Part shown: piece after piece, positions 48,610-59,195 of the stretch
How the letters are laid out: each line of letters begins with the position of its first letter
Position numbering within the stretch: position 1 is the first letter of the stretch
Assembly: GCA_023055505.1 (NCBI GenBank)
Contig: JALIRH010000002.1
Coordinates: 35,039,733-35,103,732, forward strand
Origin: Callipepla californica brunnescens
Taxonomy: Eukaryota; Chordata; Aves; Galliformes; Odontophoridae
DNA length: 64,000 bases
Direction: 5' to 3'
The notes under the pieces: model-generated
The model's input: the letters and a program-made list of their open reading frames with translations, nothing else
Database searches by the model: none
What the model was told of the DNA's origin: nothing
Program-made: the position numbers and the translations under genes

Positions 48610-50691
48610 GTAGAATAAAAAATCTAGAATCTCTATCACTCAGAACCGAAGAAAGGAAGAAAATTTTAAGGGTGTCACAAATTCCATGTAACCATTTTCC
48701 TGAGGTGTCAGACCAGCTGTGAGAACGCTCTACATCATGCAAGGTTTCACTTCATACAGTCAATCATCAGTCTTTGTGGGTGTTATCACAGGAAAATTAG
48801 GAAAAGAAAAAGTACATTTGATTCAGCTAGCTGAAGTCCAGGTATGCTGCAGCTCCTGGAGAATAGGGTCAGGCCTCTTAGCCAGGAGTGAGCCTACTAT
48901 GGGACCTACTGCCCAACACTGCAGCACTCTGCAAGGCTCCCAACCCAGCTTTGCAGGTTGTCTTCATAGGACCTGCACATCGACTGAATAAACAGTGGGA
49001 ACAGCATAACATTCAAGGTGACTGGACAGGTTTGCAGAGGTATCTGCCTTCCCCTGGGGAGACTGAAACAATTATACTCTGCAAACTGGGCTGCTCAGCT
49101 AAAAATTCTATGGGAGTGTTCTTAGGCAGCCATCCAAATTAGAGGGAACACATCTCCTTGCATTATTAGAAGCAACAGACTTGCTTTTCTAAATTTACTT
49201 TCACTATTTCCTTTGCAAATTGCCAGGCACTTCTAAACACAAACTGGTTTTTCCTTTTCAACTTTCCTCACATTAAAGCCCAGCTAAATGCATTAGCAAA
49301 TAAGGTAAATAGCAATAGCACTTAAGAAAGTCTGAATTCCCCGAAGGTAATAACTGTATAAAACACATTGGAGTTGTTATTTCATGGCAAGGAAATGGAA
49401 AGCTTTTAGCTTATCATTAAGCTAACTTAGCAGGCTTTGGTAGACCTTGGTACTATTTATTAACAATTTATAATGTCAGGCCAGGCTAAGTCTACGTAAG
49501 TGATATATATTTTTTTAGTGATTTGAAGTACTTGTGCTTCTTGTCCTGAACTCCAAGTAAACAGTGTTTAATAAGCTCTGACTTGGCTTTTCTCATTAAA
49601 CACGACTCCCGCCTAGTCCCTGCAAAAATTCCCCTTTAGTACAGGAATGCTAGCAGGAAGTGAATTTCCAGGCAGCCATTAATTCAGAATTTAATACTTG
49701 AAGTGTGAGGAGTATGAGGAACCTTTGAGCTCTCACAAAAGGATTGGGGAGGGATACATCCATCCATATACCAAGATAAATGAGTAAGAATGAAAAATGC
49801 TCCAGAATGGCAATGAACAAGATAAAAACTGTTTGAGATGTGATTACGTAGGAGCCTCAGTTCATTAGCTTGCATACAGGGCCATCCAGATTAATTTACA
49901 TGCATTTATAGAGGACAATTCAAATCTCTTGTAATGTTCAGCTTTTGGAACAAGATTCAGTAAATAAAATGTCATACCTTTGTCAGGAAACAGTTTTTTA
50001 TACTGATCTTTTTTTTTTTTTTAATGATACTAAAAGTACATTGTATATTGTATATTTTTAACAAAGCCCCCATGATGACTATTTCTACTACTGGTCAGTT
50101 CTAATTAAAAGGAAGCATGACACCTCTCGGTCAACTTTGCCCACACATGATGAAATCAAGTTTTCACTTCATAACCACCTACCCAGTTTTCAAGCATGCT
50201 GCTTCTCATCATCCACCCTGGGAATAACTCCGTGTGATTCCAAAGATCCAAGTCTACTTTAACTATGTCTTCCTTTAGGCATTAGGTTTCTTTCTTTCCA
50301 GCTATTTTTCATAAGCATTGTCATTACAGAATGTACCGGCACCTGTTTCTATTATTGGTCAATAGTCAACTGAGTAATATGTTGAAACAGTGTTGATGGC
50401 CCTGGTCCTATTCTTGTGTCTGATACTGCCTTCCAATTTCCACAGTTTGCCAACTAAAGAGAAAAGAGCTCCTAGAGGCTTTGTTAGGTGAGTGAATTTT
50501 GGTACATCTCCCCAACTGCTTTGATACATTCAAAGATTTTCTTCTAGGGTAGTCAACTTGGTGGAATTAAATGATTTTAGCTTTCTTTTGTCTGACAATA
50601 AACTGCATGCCATACAAAGTGTATTTTTGCCTTTCTAAATTTCCATTTTACATTCCGCTAACTAAATGCATATTAAGGCTTCAGAAAGTTG

Positions 50692-50693
50692 AT

Positions 50694-50731
<38 letters not shown>

Positions 50732-50778
50732 TATATATACACATATATACATACATATATATGTACATATACATATAC

Positions 50779-50810
<32 letters not shown>

Positions 50811-50836
50811 GTTTTTTGTTTGTTTGTTTGTTTTCT
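50692..50836. repeat. (TA)n(CA)n microsatellite, then (GTTT)n
   Basis: From 50694 to 50812, 119 consecutive bases alternate pyrimidine and purine without a break: a TA block, a CA block, mixed TATG/CATA units, and a final TA block. A T-run and four GTTT units follow to about 50836. Apparent frames on both strands (Y, I, H, T and V repeats) are artefacts. Such tracts can adopt Z-DNA or cruciform structure and mutate quickly in length. Confidence 0.95.
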
Positions 50837-53800
50837 GAACTTCCTAATAAATCACAACAGCTCCCTGAAAAGTGCACAAGACAACACTGTTTTAATTTGA
50901 GATAGACATCTGGAAATTGTCGGGTTCTGAAGATAGATCAGAAGGAAACAGATTGAAACAGACCTTCCAAACAGATTGGTGAATGCATCTAACAGCATTG
51001 TTCCTTCAGCAAATTGAATGGGAAAAAAAAAGAAGCAAAACAATATAATATCTAATTTTGAAATTAAATAACTTCTAATAGCTGAGGTAGTATATAAATA
51101 TATCCGGAAAGGAATATTTTTCCCTCTTTATTCATGCTTTTATTTGCTTATTTTCCATTGAGTTTCAGCAGCGTAACTGTTCACAAGCATCAGCTCATAG
51201 ATCTTTCTGTTGAGAATAAAACCATTCACTTGCATTTCCTAGTTTTTGTTTTTATTTTGTAGCCAGAACATGTATATGTGCCACAGGGCTGTGAAGCAAA
51301 ACCAAATCTTATCAAAGGCTTTTCTAACTTCAGTGTTCAAACAAGATGCTATTTGTTCTACAGAGGATGTAATCTCTAAAATATACAATGTAGAATTTGT
51401 AGAGTCTCTGTTGTCTCGGAAGCTTTTTCCTGGATCTCAAAAATATCTTTTTCCTTGCAGTGTAAATGTTTACATCTTTTACTTGACATATTTTCTAGCT
51501 GTAGCCTGGCTTTCTTGTCCAATCTTCAGTACTTCCATTCTTCATTTCCCTGAATGTACTTTGTTTTTTTTGACTGCTCTGGCGTTGCAGTGGTTAGATC
51601 AACGGCTCCTTTTCACATTTTATCTTCTTGTTCTTTTGTCACTTGCATCTAACACTAATTCCTTCATGCTGATAGCACCAAACTCATCTTGCTTCCTGTA
51701 TCATCGTTGTTACATTCCTTGGAAGAAGATGATCCATGTCCTAACAAGAGCTGAGATGAATTAATGTCTCAGGCACAAGCATCTGTCTTGTCCGCTATAT
51801 TAGTTCTTCTAATGTATTTGCAATGCTCAGCAAAATGGTGGAACTACAGTTTTCCCAGACATGATGTTAGTTACTGAGACCAATGCCATTCTCCGATGGG
51901 TGAAGTAAATAAATGAATTTTACAGAATCATTTTTCCTGTGGAGGTCAATTTGTTGAGGTTCGGCTTGTCATTTCAGAGTAACTGAAACCCTGGGAATGA
52001 ATGTCTTGCTGATAGGGTTCAGTCAGGAATGGCAAAGTTAAGCTGGGATCACGTAGAGTTAAATGACACAGGAAAGCAAATCAGCAGCACACAACTCTTA
52101 CTGTTCCAGATTTTCAGTTCTCATTGTTTCTGTTCTGTGTGTAGTGGGACTATTCAAGCCTGAGATTATAATTATGAGCTGCAATTAATGGAATATGTTG
52201 GCTGTTTACTTTGTCACAGCCTCTGTTATGAAGTGAAGCCCTCATACACAAGAAAAAAATCATTAATGATTTCATATCTAACCTCTACCAGCACTTTCAC
52301 AGTAATGCATTTTGGAAATTAAAAATTATCAAGATAAATAGGAGAGGACAAAAATCAGTTTGTTCTTTCTCTCTCTCAACTATATAGAAAAGTGAAGAGC
52401 AGCCTCCTATAAATTTAGGTATTATGCACTATATTACAAATATGAATTTAATATTTCTGATTTGCCATGCTGAACTGTCAACCTGAATTAGTCTTTGTCA
52501 TTTTCTTTCCAAAGTCTGCAAAAGGAGCCAAGATTACCTCAGATGTAGAGATGTACATTTTAGGTATTTCTGTTTGGTCCCCTAATTTCTATTTTGCAAC
52601 TAAATGGAAATAATTAGACCAAATTTACTGAAGAGAGACTATCTTTTGCACTCTATTTTGCTTCTCTGTTAATGAAACATAGTAAGATTATACCAAGCGT
52701 GTTCCACTAGCTGCTGCTTCTCACACATAGGAACCAGGATGGTTTTGTTGATTTTCTTTTTTTTTTTTTTTATTTTATATTAAAAAAAATCTTGTAAAAT
52801 AATTCTGAGTTTGCCTGTATTTAAAGGATGCACCTTTCATGCATATTGTTACAACACATTCTAGAAATCTCCATTTCAAGTGTAAGGTCTAGAAATCTCT
52901 TCCCATGGAAATGCTTGAAAATATGGATTATGTTGATACTTAGCACTTTAGTGCTGATGCTTTCCCAATAAAAATTATAGAGTTTCTACAAATGCACCCA
53001 GGTCAATGAGCTCCACAGTTTCTCAAGTGGAGAAGCCAAATTATCTTGATCGCTTGATGATTTTACATCTGTAGGCTAACAGCTATGTTATTTAGGGTTC
53101 ACAAAAGGTAGATAGCTGCCGCGGTGTCTGCTTATTTGTCAGGAAATATAAAATGCATATTTTTGATTGCAAAAATATGTAACTTTTCTTGTATTGTGCC
53201 TCGCTACTACTAGATTTGAGGATGAGAATCTAAATCTTAATAGTGAGTCTCTTAACAGTGAAAAGGGATAGTAGATCTTCCCAATTTACCCCAGTCCTTC
53301 TGCTAGAAGGGTAACAGAACATTACAATATTCCTGTGTAGGTAGGACGAAGTTCAGCTCAATGTTTCATATTCTGACACAAAGGAGGGAAAAGAAACAAA
53401 CTACCATGCAATTCACCCAAACAAATATTGTATAGTTTCTTTATTAATATGAATTGAAACTCAGCAAGGTAGGCACTCACTTCCAGTTTCCCTTTCCCAT
53501 GCTGGCACTTCCAGCTTAGCCAAAACAGTCATACAATGATTATGAAGGTCAGAGGGTTTCCTGTTAGAGTTGACCTATATTTTTCTAAATTCCACTGTAA
53601 TAGATGTGTTTTTTTCAGATGAGAGATCAACTGTCCTCACAGTGAAAATGAATCATTCATTATTTAACCCAGTGATGAGGGAGGGAACTATCCATACTTA
53701 ACAAAAAACTGAGCAATCTTTATTGTTAACCTTTCCACCTTTTCCAGCAGAACAGTTTAGGTGTGAGGTTTCATTTTTTCCCCTACTTGTCCTATAATGT

Positions 53801-54567
53801 ACTTAACAAGAAAGTCACCATCAATCCCCACTCATTATACAATAATATAGTAATGTATAATTTTATAATACAATTGCAGAATATGAAGTATTGACACATA
53901 CAGTTATCGAGAGGACTTCAGGGCTTCCAAAACTATCATCTTCCATCTTACTTCAAAGCTGCTCTGTCTTTTGAATGAAATATGACTTTCTTTTATGACA
54001 TATATTCAGTCCTGAGAAAGGAAGAGGAAAAGAGGAGATGGATGGCTTTTTGGGCATAGCCTCAAATAAAAAATAATGTAAGGTATAACAATTTATGAGA
54101 TGGTCACAGTAAGGATGTAGACAGAAACTCTTTGTGGTGTTTGCAGGCAGCTGTGCAGATGTCTGACTGCTCTCTTCTGCTCTACTCAAGTAGATTCCTT
54201 TCAGATCCTCAACTAATCAATACTAATCACTGATGCCATCTGCCAGACATGAAGATTACACAGCAGGATGAGAACTTTCAGCGGGGCTGGCTGGAGTGAC
54301 ACACATAACTTGTGCCTCTGGAAATCAGGCCATGGAACACAGGGAAATCATGGAACTTGGGAACTTGCTGAATTGTTCTGCATGTAGGGCTTCAGGCTCC
54401 GCACCAGCACCAACAGGAGTGGAACAGTTTTCCAGATCCTTTCAGTATATTTACAACTGAGATATCTTCTAATATCCGATCCTCGAAATCTGTTACTGCT
54501 CAGATAAGCTACTAACAAGAAGCACAGGCATTTCCAATGACATTTTATAGAAACACAGAATGAGTAA

Positions 54568-54796
54568 ATCATAGAATGAGACAGGTTGGAAGGTATCTTA
54601 AAGACCATTTAGTCCCAACTGCACTTCCATGGGCAGGTAAATCTCTCACTAGACCAGATTACCCAAAGCCCTATCTAACCTGGTCTTGAACAATTCCAGG
54701 TACACGGCATTCACAGCTTTTTTGGACAACCTTTTCCAATGCCTCACCACCCTCATTACAATTTCTTTGTACTGTTTCATAGAATCACAGAATATT
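54568..54796 (-). mobile_element. CR1 LINE 3' fragment, reverse
   Basis: Reversed CR1 3' end: 'catagaatgagacaggttgg', 'aaggtatcttaaagacc', 'ctaacctggtcttgaac', 'ttttccaatgcctcacc'. It ends near 54773. A separate short piece of reversed CR1 tail ('tcatagaatcacagaat', about 54778-54795) sits between it and the forward CR1 that follows, so a second tiny tail fragment may be present. Confidence 0.85.
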
Positions 54797-55335
54797 ATCC
54801 TAGGTTGCATCAGAAGAGGGGTGGTCAGCAGGGCAAGGGAGGGAATTGCCCCAACTACTCTGCTTTCATGAAGGCCCATCTGAAGTACTGCATCCAGGCC
54901 TGGGGCCCCCAGTTTGGTAATGATGTCAGGCTTTTTGGAGCAGGTCCAGAGGAGGGCCATGAGGATGATCAGAGTGCTGGAGCACCTCTCCTGTGAAGTC
55001 AGGTTGAGGGAACTGGGCTTGTCCAGCCTGGAGAAAAGAAGGCTGTGGGGAGACTACATTCTGGCCTTCCAGTACTTAAACAGAGCATGCAAGCAGGAAA
55101 TAAATCAACTTTTTACATGGGAAGATAGTGACAGGACAAAGGGGAATGATTTTAAGCTAAAAGAAGAGGGAGATTTAGATTAGCTGTAAGTGGGAAATTT
55201 TTCACAGAGTGGGTAGAGAGGCACTAGCATTGGCTGCCCAGAGAAGCTGTGGGTGTCCCATCCCTGGGGGCATTCAAGGCCACACTGGGTGGAGCCCTGA
55301 GCAGCCTGAGCTGGTGAAGGGCAGCTGAATATACT
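54797..55335 (+). mobile_element. CR1 LINE fragment, forward, lacking its final tail
   Basis: Forward CR1: 'tcctaggttgcatcagaag', 'ggggtggtcagcagggc', 'aggcctggggcccccag', 'tggagcaggtccagagga', 'tccagcctggagaaaaga', 'gtgacaggacaaaggggaa', 'cattggctgcccagagaag', 'atccctgggggcattcaagg', stopping after 'gcagcctgagctggtgaagg'. The plus frame 54914-55183 keeps FLEQVQRRAMRMIRVLEHLS and LRELGLSSLEKRRLWGDYIL, the ORF2 C-terminus. The final tail is absent. Confidence 0.92.
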
Positions 55336-58277
55336 TGAGAGTAGAATTTAAAAATTAAAATGTACAAAGTGTTTTAACCTCCAACTTCTCTTTTTTACTA
55401 ACTTTATGAGACATTTATATTCCTGTGCATTCTTCAAAAAGATAAGCATTATTTTTTATTACATACTATAGCTTAGGGAATCATTACTCAAACAACCAGT
55501 GTTTCGATTAATGTGAGATTCCAGAATTTCTTGTTTAAAGGTTTATTTAATACATGCATTCATTGTAATTCCCAAGTTTTACAGTGCACATTATATGCAA
55601 CTTTGCCGCGCTGCCTAAAATATTTATGTGATGTCTAGATGTGACAGCTACATTTGTGATTAGTTTTACTCCTGTTAATTATAAATCAGCCATGCAGAGT
55701 GATTGTAGTTTTTATTCCTTGGGAGAACTATTTGCAATAAAACTGTCTTTGCTCCAAGTCCTTCTGACAGCTCAGCAATAGCATCAAGCTTCAAATTATA
55801 AAGAGAGGACCCATATAAAATCCACAATTCATTATCCCACAGTAGTTTTCAAGGCTCCTCGATATCCTTCAGACCTAGCACTTGACTTTGGCTTTACATA
55901 AATCGCAGAGCCCTGTCTGCATGGATGTTGTGGCAGGCAACAGGATCATAACTCTTTACTAGTACTCCTCTGGACTGCCAGGTTCTCCTGATACAAGGTG
56001 TCTGTCTTTCTGTCATCAGCAGCGTTCATCCAGTAATACTCTGATGTAGATAGTAAATATTTCAGTGCTTGATTGAAATCTATAACAATTTACCTCTGAC
56101 ACTATCCTACTTGCCCTGACAAATGAAGATTGCAAGCCTCTCACCTTGAATACAAACCTTACCTTTCAGTCAGCTAACCTAACAGCTCAAAAAAGGCCAT
56201 TCCATCTCTTTCCATAGACATCTGAAAACCATTTAGACCTATTAATATACAGAAGTCATGTTCAATTGCAATCCTACAAGTTAAAAGATGTAAATTCATG
56301 TAACTTACAGTCTGTTCTCCATTTATAAGTATGAATGGTTTAACGTAACAGAAACTCAAACTGCTCTATAAATTATGGAGGATGACATCTGTGCTAATAT
56401 TGGTGTATTTGTTATAAGTCAGCTGTACTCTTCTGTGCTGTCTTTAGTCCTATTTCTCCATACTCAAAGCGTACACTGGATATGCATCTTCATACTTTGT
56501 AAAGCTGCGGAAGAAATTTACTCAAGTTTAATTTATTTTAATGAACGTGTACAAATGGACAATCATAAATGCTAGTGCTGAATAGCAACCAAGTAGTTAA
56601 TATGACAGTGCTCAAAGTCTTCAGAGTGCACATAAGTAAGATTAGATGTCATTATTTAATAGCACATTCTGTTTTATACCACACTGAAACTTCAATTAAA
56701 TAGATAACCTGGAAGTAAACTTCAAATTTTGTTCTATGTAAGGTCAAATATCATATTATCATAGGATATAATTCCATTTGAAAAATATAAGCTCCTCAGA
56801 TGAACTTATGGTGAAGATTCCATTACTGTGTTAGGAATTTTTATCCTAGTTGAAATTTGTTTGTCATTCATTTAATTACTGGACATATCTCACTTGCTTT
56901 CTTTCTCACTTGTATTGTGCAAATAATATTGATTTAAAAAATCACTGAATGGTTTTAGTAGTACATACATTACTTATCAGTACTTCCTTTTAGATATTTG
57001 TTATTTCAAAATCAAGACATGAGCCTCTGGACCTCAACAAGTTTCCATACCTTGTCTGGACAAGCTAAACTTTCAGTGCTGTGCATTATAAACAGATTAT
57101 TAAGCTCATTAACACTCAAGTGAGACCTTGATGTATATTTGTTGTATGTGAAAGAATGGGCAGCATACAGGGACCCTACATGGGAAAATTCCTTTCTGTG
57201 TGTAAAGTATACTCAGACAAATGAAATTCCTTTTTTCATCATTTTGTATTGGCAGTAGATAGCGCCTTCCAGAGGAGTTCATCAATTATTTAAATTAATG
57301 AGATGAAAATTAATATACTGAGAATAGTATACACAATTCTAAGTATGCATTAACATTGGTGAAGCCATGTCGTGATATAATGGCAGTCTCCCTGGGAGGG
57401 TATAGCAGCTTTAAGTTGAAATTTCTTGAGTATTAAATAATGGTGCAAATGGAACATAACGCTTATTTCCAATGTTTGACTGAACTTCTCTAATGAAAAT
57501 CAATGATCAAGTCTGTGCGGCACTTTAGTTTCCAGTTTCTTTTAGGAATGGGTTTTAGTCAGTCTCTAAAATGGCTTATATTGACTGAATTCATTAAACC
57601 AGCTTTGTTCTTCTCAGACTCTGAAATAAAGCAAATCCCTGAAGCAGCGGAGGATCATAGATTTATGAACATATAAATGTATGGTATGTATGGCTGCATC
57701 ACAGTGCTGATATGCATTCCTTTAGGAAAAAAAAAGAAAACAACCACAAAGTCTACTGTCAATATAAAATGAAATAGCCATGCATTAAAATGGGTGTCCC
57801 AGAGGGAGCTAAAACCTCAAACTTACCATTAAAAGCATGATGTGATAACATTTGATCATCAATAAGGATAATAAAATGCAGCATTAGCATTACACTTTCA
57901 GTCCCCATGTCCAAGTTCTAAATGAAGGTGTTATTTTATGGAGAAATCTGGGTATAAATTCTTGATTAACTAAGTTCATTATCTTACAGGAGAAAAAAAA
58001 TATCTATATATTTCTGTTAAGGAAAAAGAAAAGAATGCATAATGTACATTTAATCAGCTATTCCGAGGCACTAAGGCAACTTGTCTTGTGGGGGCATTTA
58101 TCTCAGCTACCTGTGCAAGGAGTGTATCTAATCTAATATGGCCAGCTAAACCAGAATGGACAGTATCATACCTGGTATGAAAGGAGACCAAACTGTCTGT
58201 ATTCCTCCCAGCAAACTGCATACCACACTCAGTATTTGTTCCTTCAAAATAAGGAGGAGGTTTCATAGGTCCAATGT
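55336..58277. other. AT-rich unique DNA, nothing recognised
   Basis: No transposon, exon or RNA gene was recognised. The segment at about 55590-55880 contains well-mixed AT-rich sequence with homeodomain-like strings ('tgttaattataaat', 'tttgcaataaaac') and is the sort of stretch that may be conserved, but this cannot be judged from one sequence. Confidence 0.5.
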
Positions 58278-58327
58278 ACGTGACATTTAGTGGGCATGGT
58301 TGTGATGGGTGGATGGTTGGACTAGAT
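58278..58327 (+). mobile_element. CR1 LINE 3' scrap, forward, cut by Charlie-Galluhop
   Basis: Fifty bases of CR1 3' UTR: 'acatttagtgggcatgg', 'gtgatgggtggatggttgg', 'actagat'. It stops in the middle of the 'ggactagatgatcttgg' block exactly where copy B of the composite begins. The continuation of this CR1 is not found on the far side of the composite, so the far side was lost. Confidence 0.75.
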
Positions 58328-58402
58328 CATAGGCGTCCAACCTTTTGTCATGCCTAGGCCACAGTGAATGAAAAGGAATTGTTGTGGGATGCATATATAT
58401 AA

Positions 58403-58878
58403 GTTACTCCAAAAGTAATGCCTGCTATTTTTTTCCATGGAAATTATAACAAAGAGTAAAATAACACTATTTGATAGAGCAACTTCTCAGCTACAAAGCA
58501 TTATTTTTCAACATTTGTACCCCCATTGGCTATGCATATTCAGCAGTGATGAACAAGATCCTTCAGCCTGTGTTTGTGAAAATCTGCAGCAGCAGAGATG
58601 ACCTATTGTCATTGTCACCACTACTGAAGCACACCACCTCAGTGTGCTCACATCTACTGGCTGGTCTCCATACATATTCAGCAATCATCAGTGAATGCCA
58701 ATGGGTGCCATTTTCTCCATATGGAGGAATTCACTTACACACCTTTTGCTTCATCTGCACTTCCATTTCAGATGCCATTTTGTCAGACTGCCCCTCCGCT
58801 GCCATCTGTCACAGGGCAACAAAATGGAACAGAATACTGGTGAGAACATTGAACTTCTACTGCCATACCACTCACATG
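58403..58878 (-). mobile_element. Galluhop-like mariner, copy B, right terminal repeat lost
   Basis: The left terminal repeat is clear ('gttactccaaaagtaatgcc', 58403-58422). The body runs parallel to copy A ('gatagagcaacttctcagc' against 'aatagagcaaattctcgac'; 'ctcagtgtgctcac' in both; 'gaacttctactgccatacca' against 'caacttctactgccatacca'). It breaks off after 'ccactcacatg', about 40 bp before the expected end, where a CR1 tail is joined. This copy is also deleted for the transposase core. Confidence 0.75.
58501..58805 (-). pseudogene. Relic mariner transposase, copy B
   Basis: On the minus strand an ATG at 58805-58803 gives MAAEGQSDKMASEMEVQMKQ, followed by frameshifted remnants (SSGDNDN, LLQIFTNTG, LFITAEYA) and a C-terminal NGGTNVEK with a stop at 58503-58501. 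The intact family would end in GGDYVEK. As in copy A, the N-terminal DNA-binding part is joined almost directly to the C-terminus, with no DD34D catalytic core. Confidence 0.7.
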
Positions 58879-58879
58879 T

Positions 58880-58988
58880 GTTGTACTGAGGGACATGGTT
58901 TAGTGGGAAATACTGGTGATAGTTGAATGGTTGAACTGGATGATCTTGGAGGTCTTCTCCAATCTTGGTGATTCTATGATTTCTATGA
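58880..58988 (+). mobile_element. CR1 LINE 3' end, forward, inside copy B of the composite
   Basis: Short tail piece: 'tgtactgagggacatgg', 'tttagtgggaaatactgg', 'ggttgaactggatgatcttg', 'gaggtcttctccaatcttgg', ending with tail units attctatg and atttctatga. It overlaps in CR1 coordinates with the scrap at 58278-58327, so the two are separate insertions. It is well preserved compared with the composite it interrupts. Confidence 0.93.
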
Positions 58989-59195
58989 AAAACAGTGATA
59001 TGAATATGACATGATGGTGAAGTGAGGTATGTTTCTTTCCGGTAAGAGAGGTCTTATAAAGGTCTGGTAAAGAGACACAATCAAAAACTTTTGACTGAAA
59101 TTCTTTACATTCTGTATGAAAATTTACAAGTAATGTATTTATGTCAACTGAAGATGGAGTCACAAATGGACAAAAAAAATAAAAGATTTTCTTTA

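Larger units (their letters stand above)
46376..54567. other. Unique stretch with microsatellite and weak exon candidates
   Basis: About 8 kb without recognised interspersed repeats. GC is raised at about 47280-47430 and 47830-48620. A 172-codon plus frame (51246-51764) is hydrophobic (VNVYIFYLTYFLAVAWL, LFTFYLLVLLSLA) but lies in T-rich DNA and shows no family. T-runs occur at about 50010-50024 and 52757-52772. The segment at about 49180-49480 is well-mixed DNA that could be conserved non-coding sequence. Confidence 0.5.
58328..59195. mobile_element. Charlie-Galluhop composite DNA transposon, copy B
   Basis: It starts 'cataggcgtccaacctttt' and 'gcctaggccacagtgaatg', a good hAT-type terminus, then 'ggaattgttgtgggatgc', and moves into the mariner at about 58403. 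After an inserted CR1 it resumes at 58989 with hAT-like DNA matching about 7105-7335 of copy A ('catgatggtgaagtgagg' against 'catgattgtgaagtgagg'; 'tgtatttatgtcaactgaag' against 'tgtatttacatcagctgaaa'). About 270 bp present in copy A are missing here. No right hAT terminal repeat is visible. Confidence 0.75.

Noticed and set aside
50571..50900. Frames with YIYIYI / HTHTHI repeats on both strands
   Set aside because: They are translations of the TA/CA microsatellite and have no coding signal.
51246..51764. 172-codon plus frame with apparent membrane segments
   Set aside because: T-rich DNA translates to hydrophobic residues. No family is recognised, and the preceding acceptor-like TTTTGTAG is common in such DNA.
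58328..59195. The 6.3 kb and 58.3 kb similarity as a segmental duplication
   Set aside because: Similarity starts at the same transposon edge in both, and the sequences before it are unrelated, so independent transposition explains it better.
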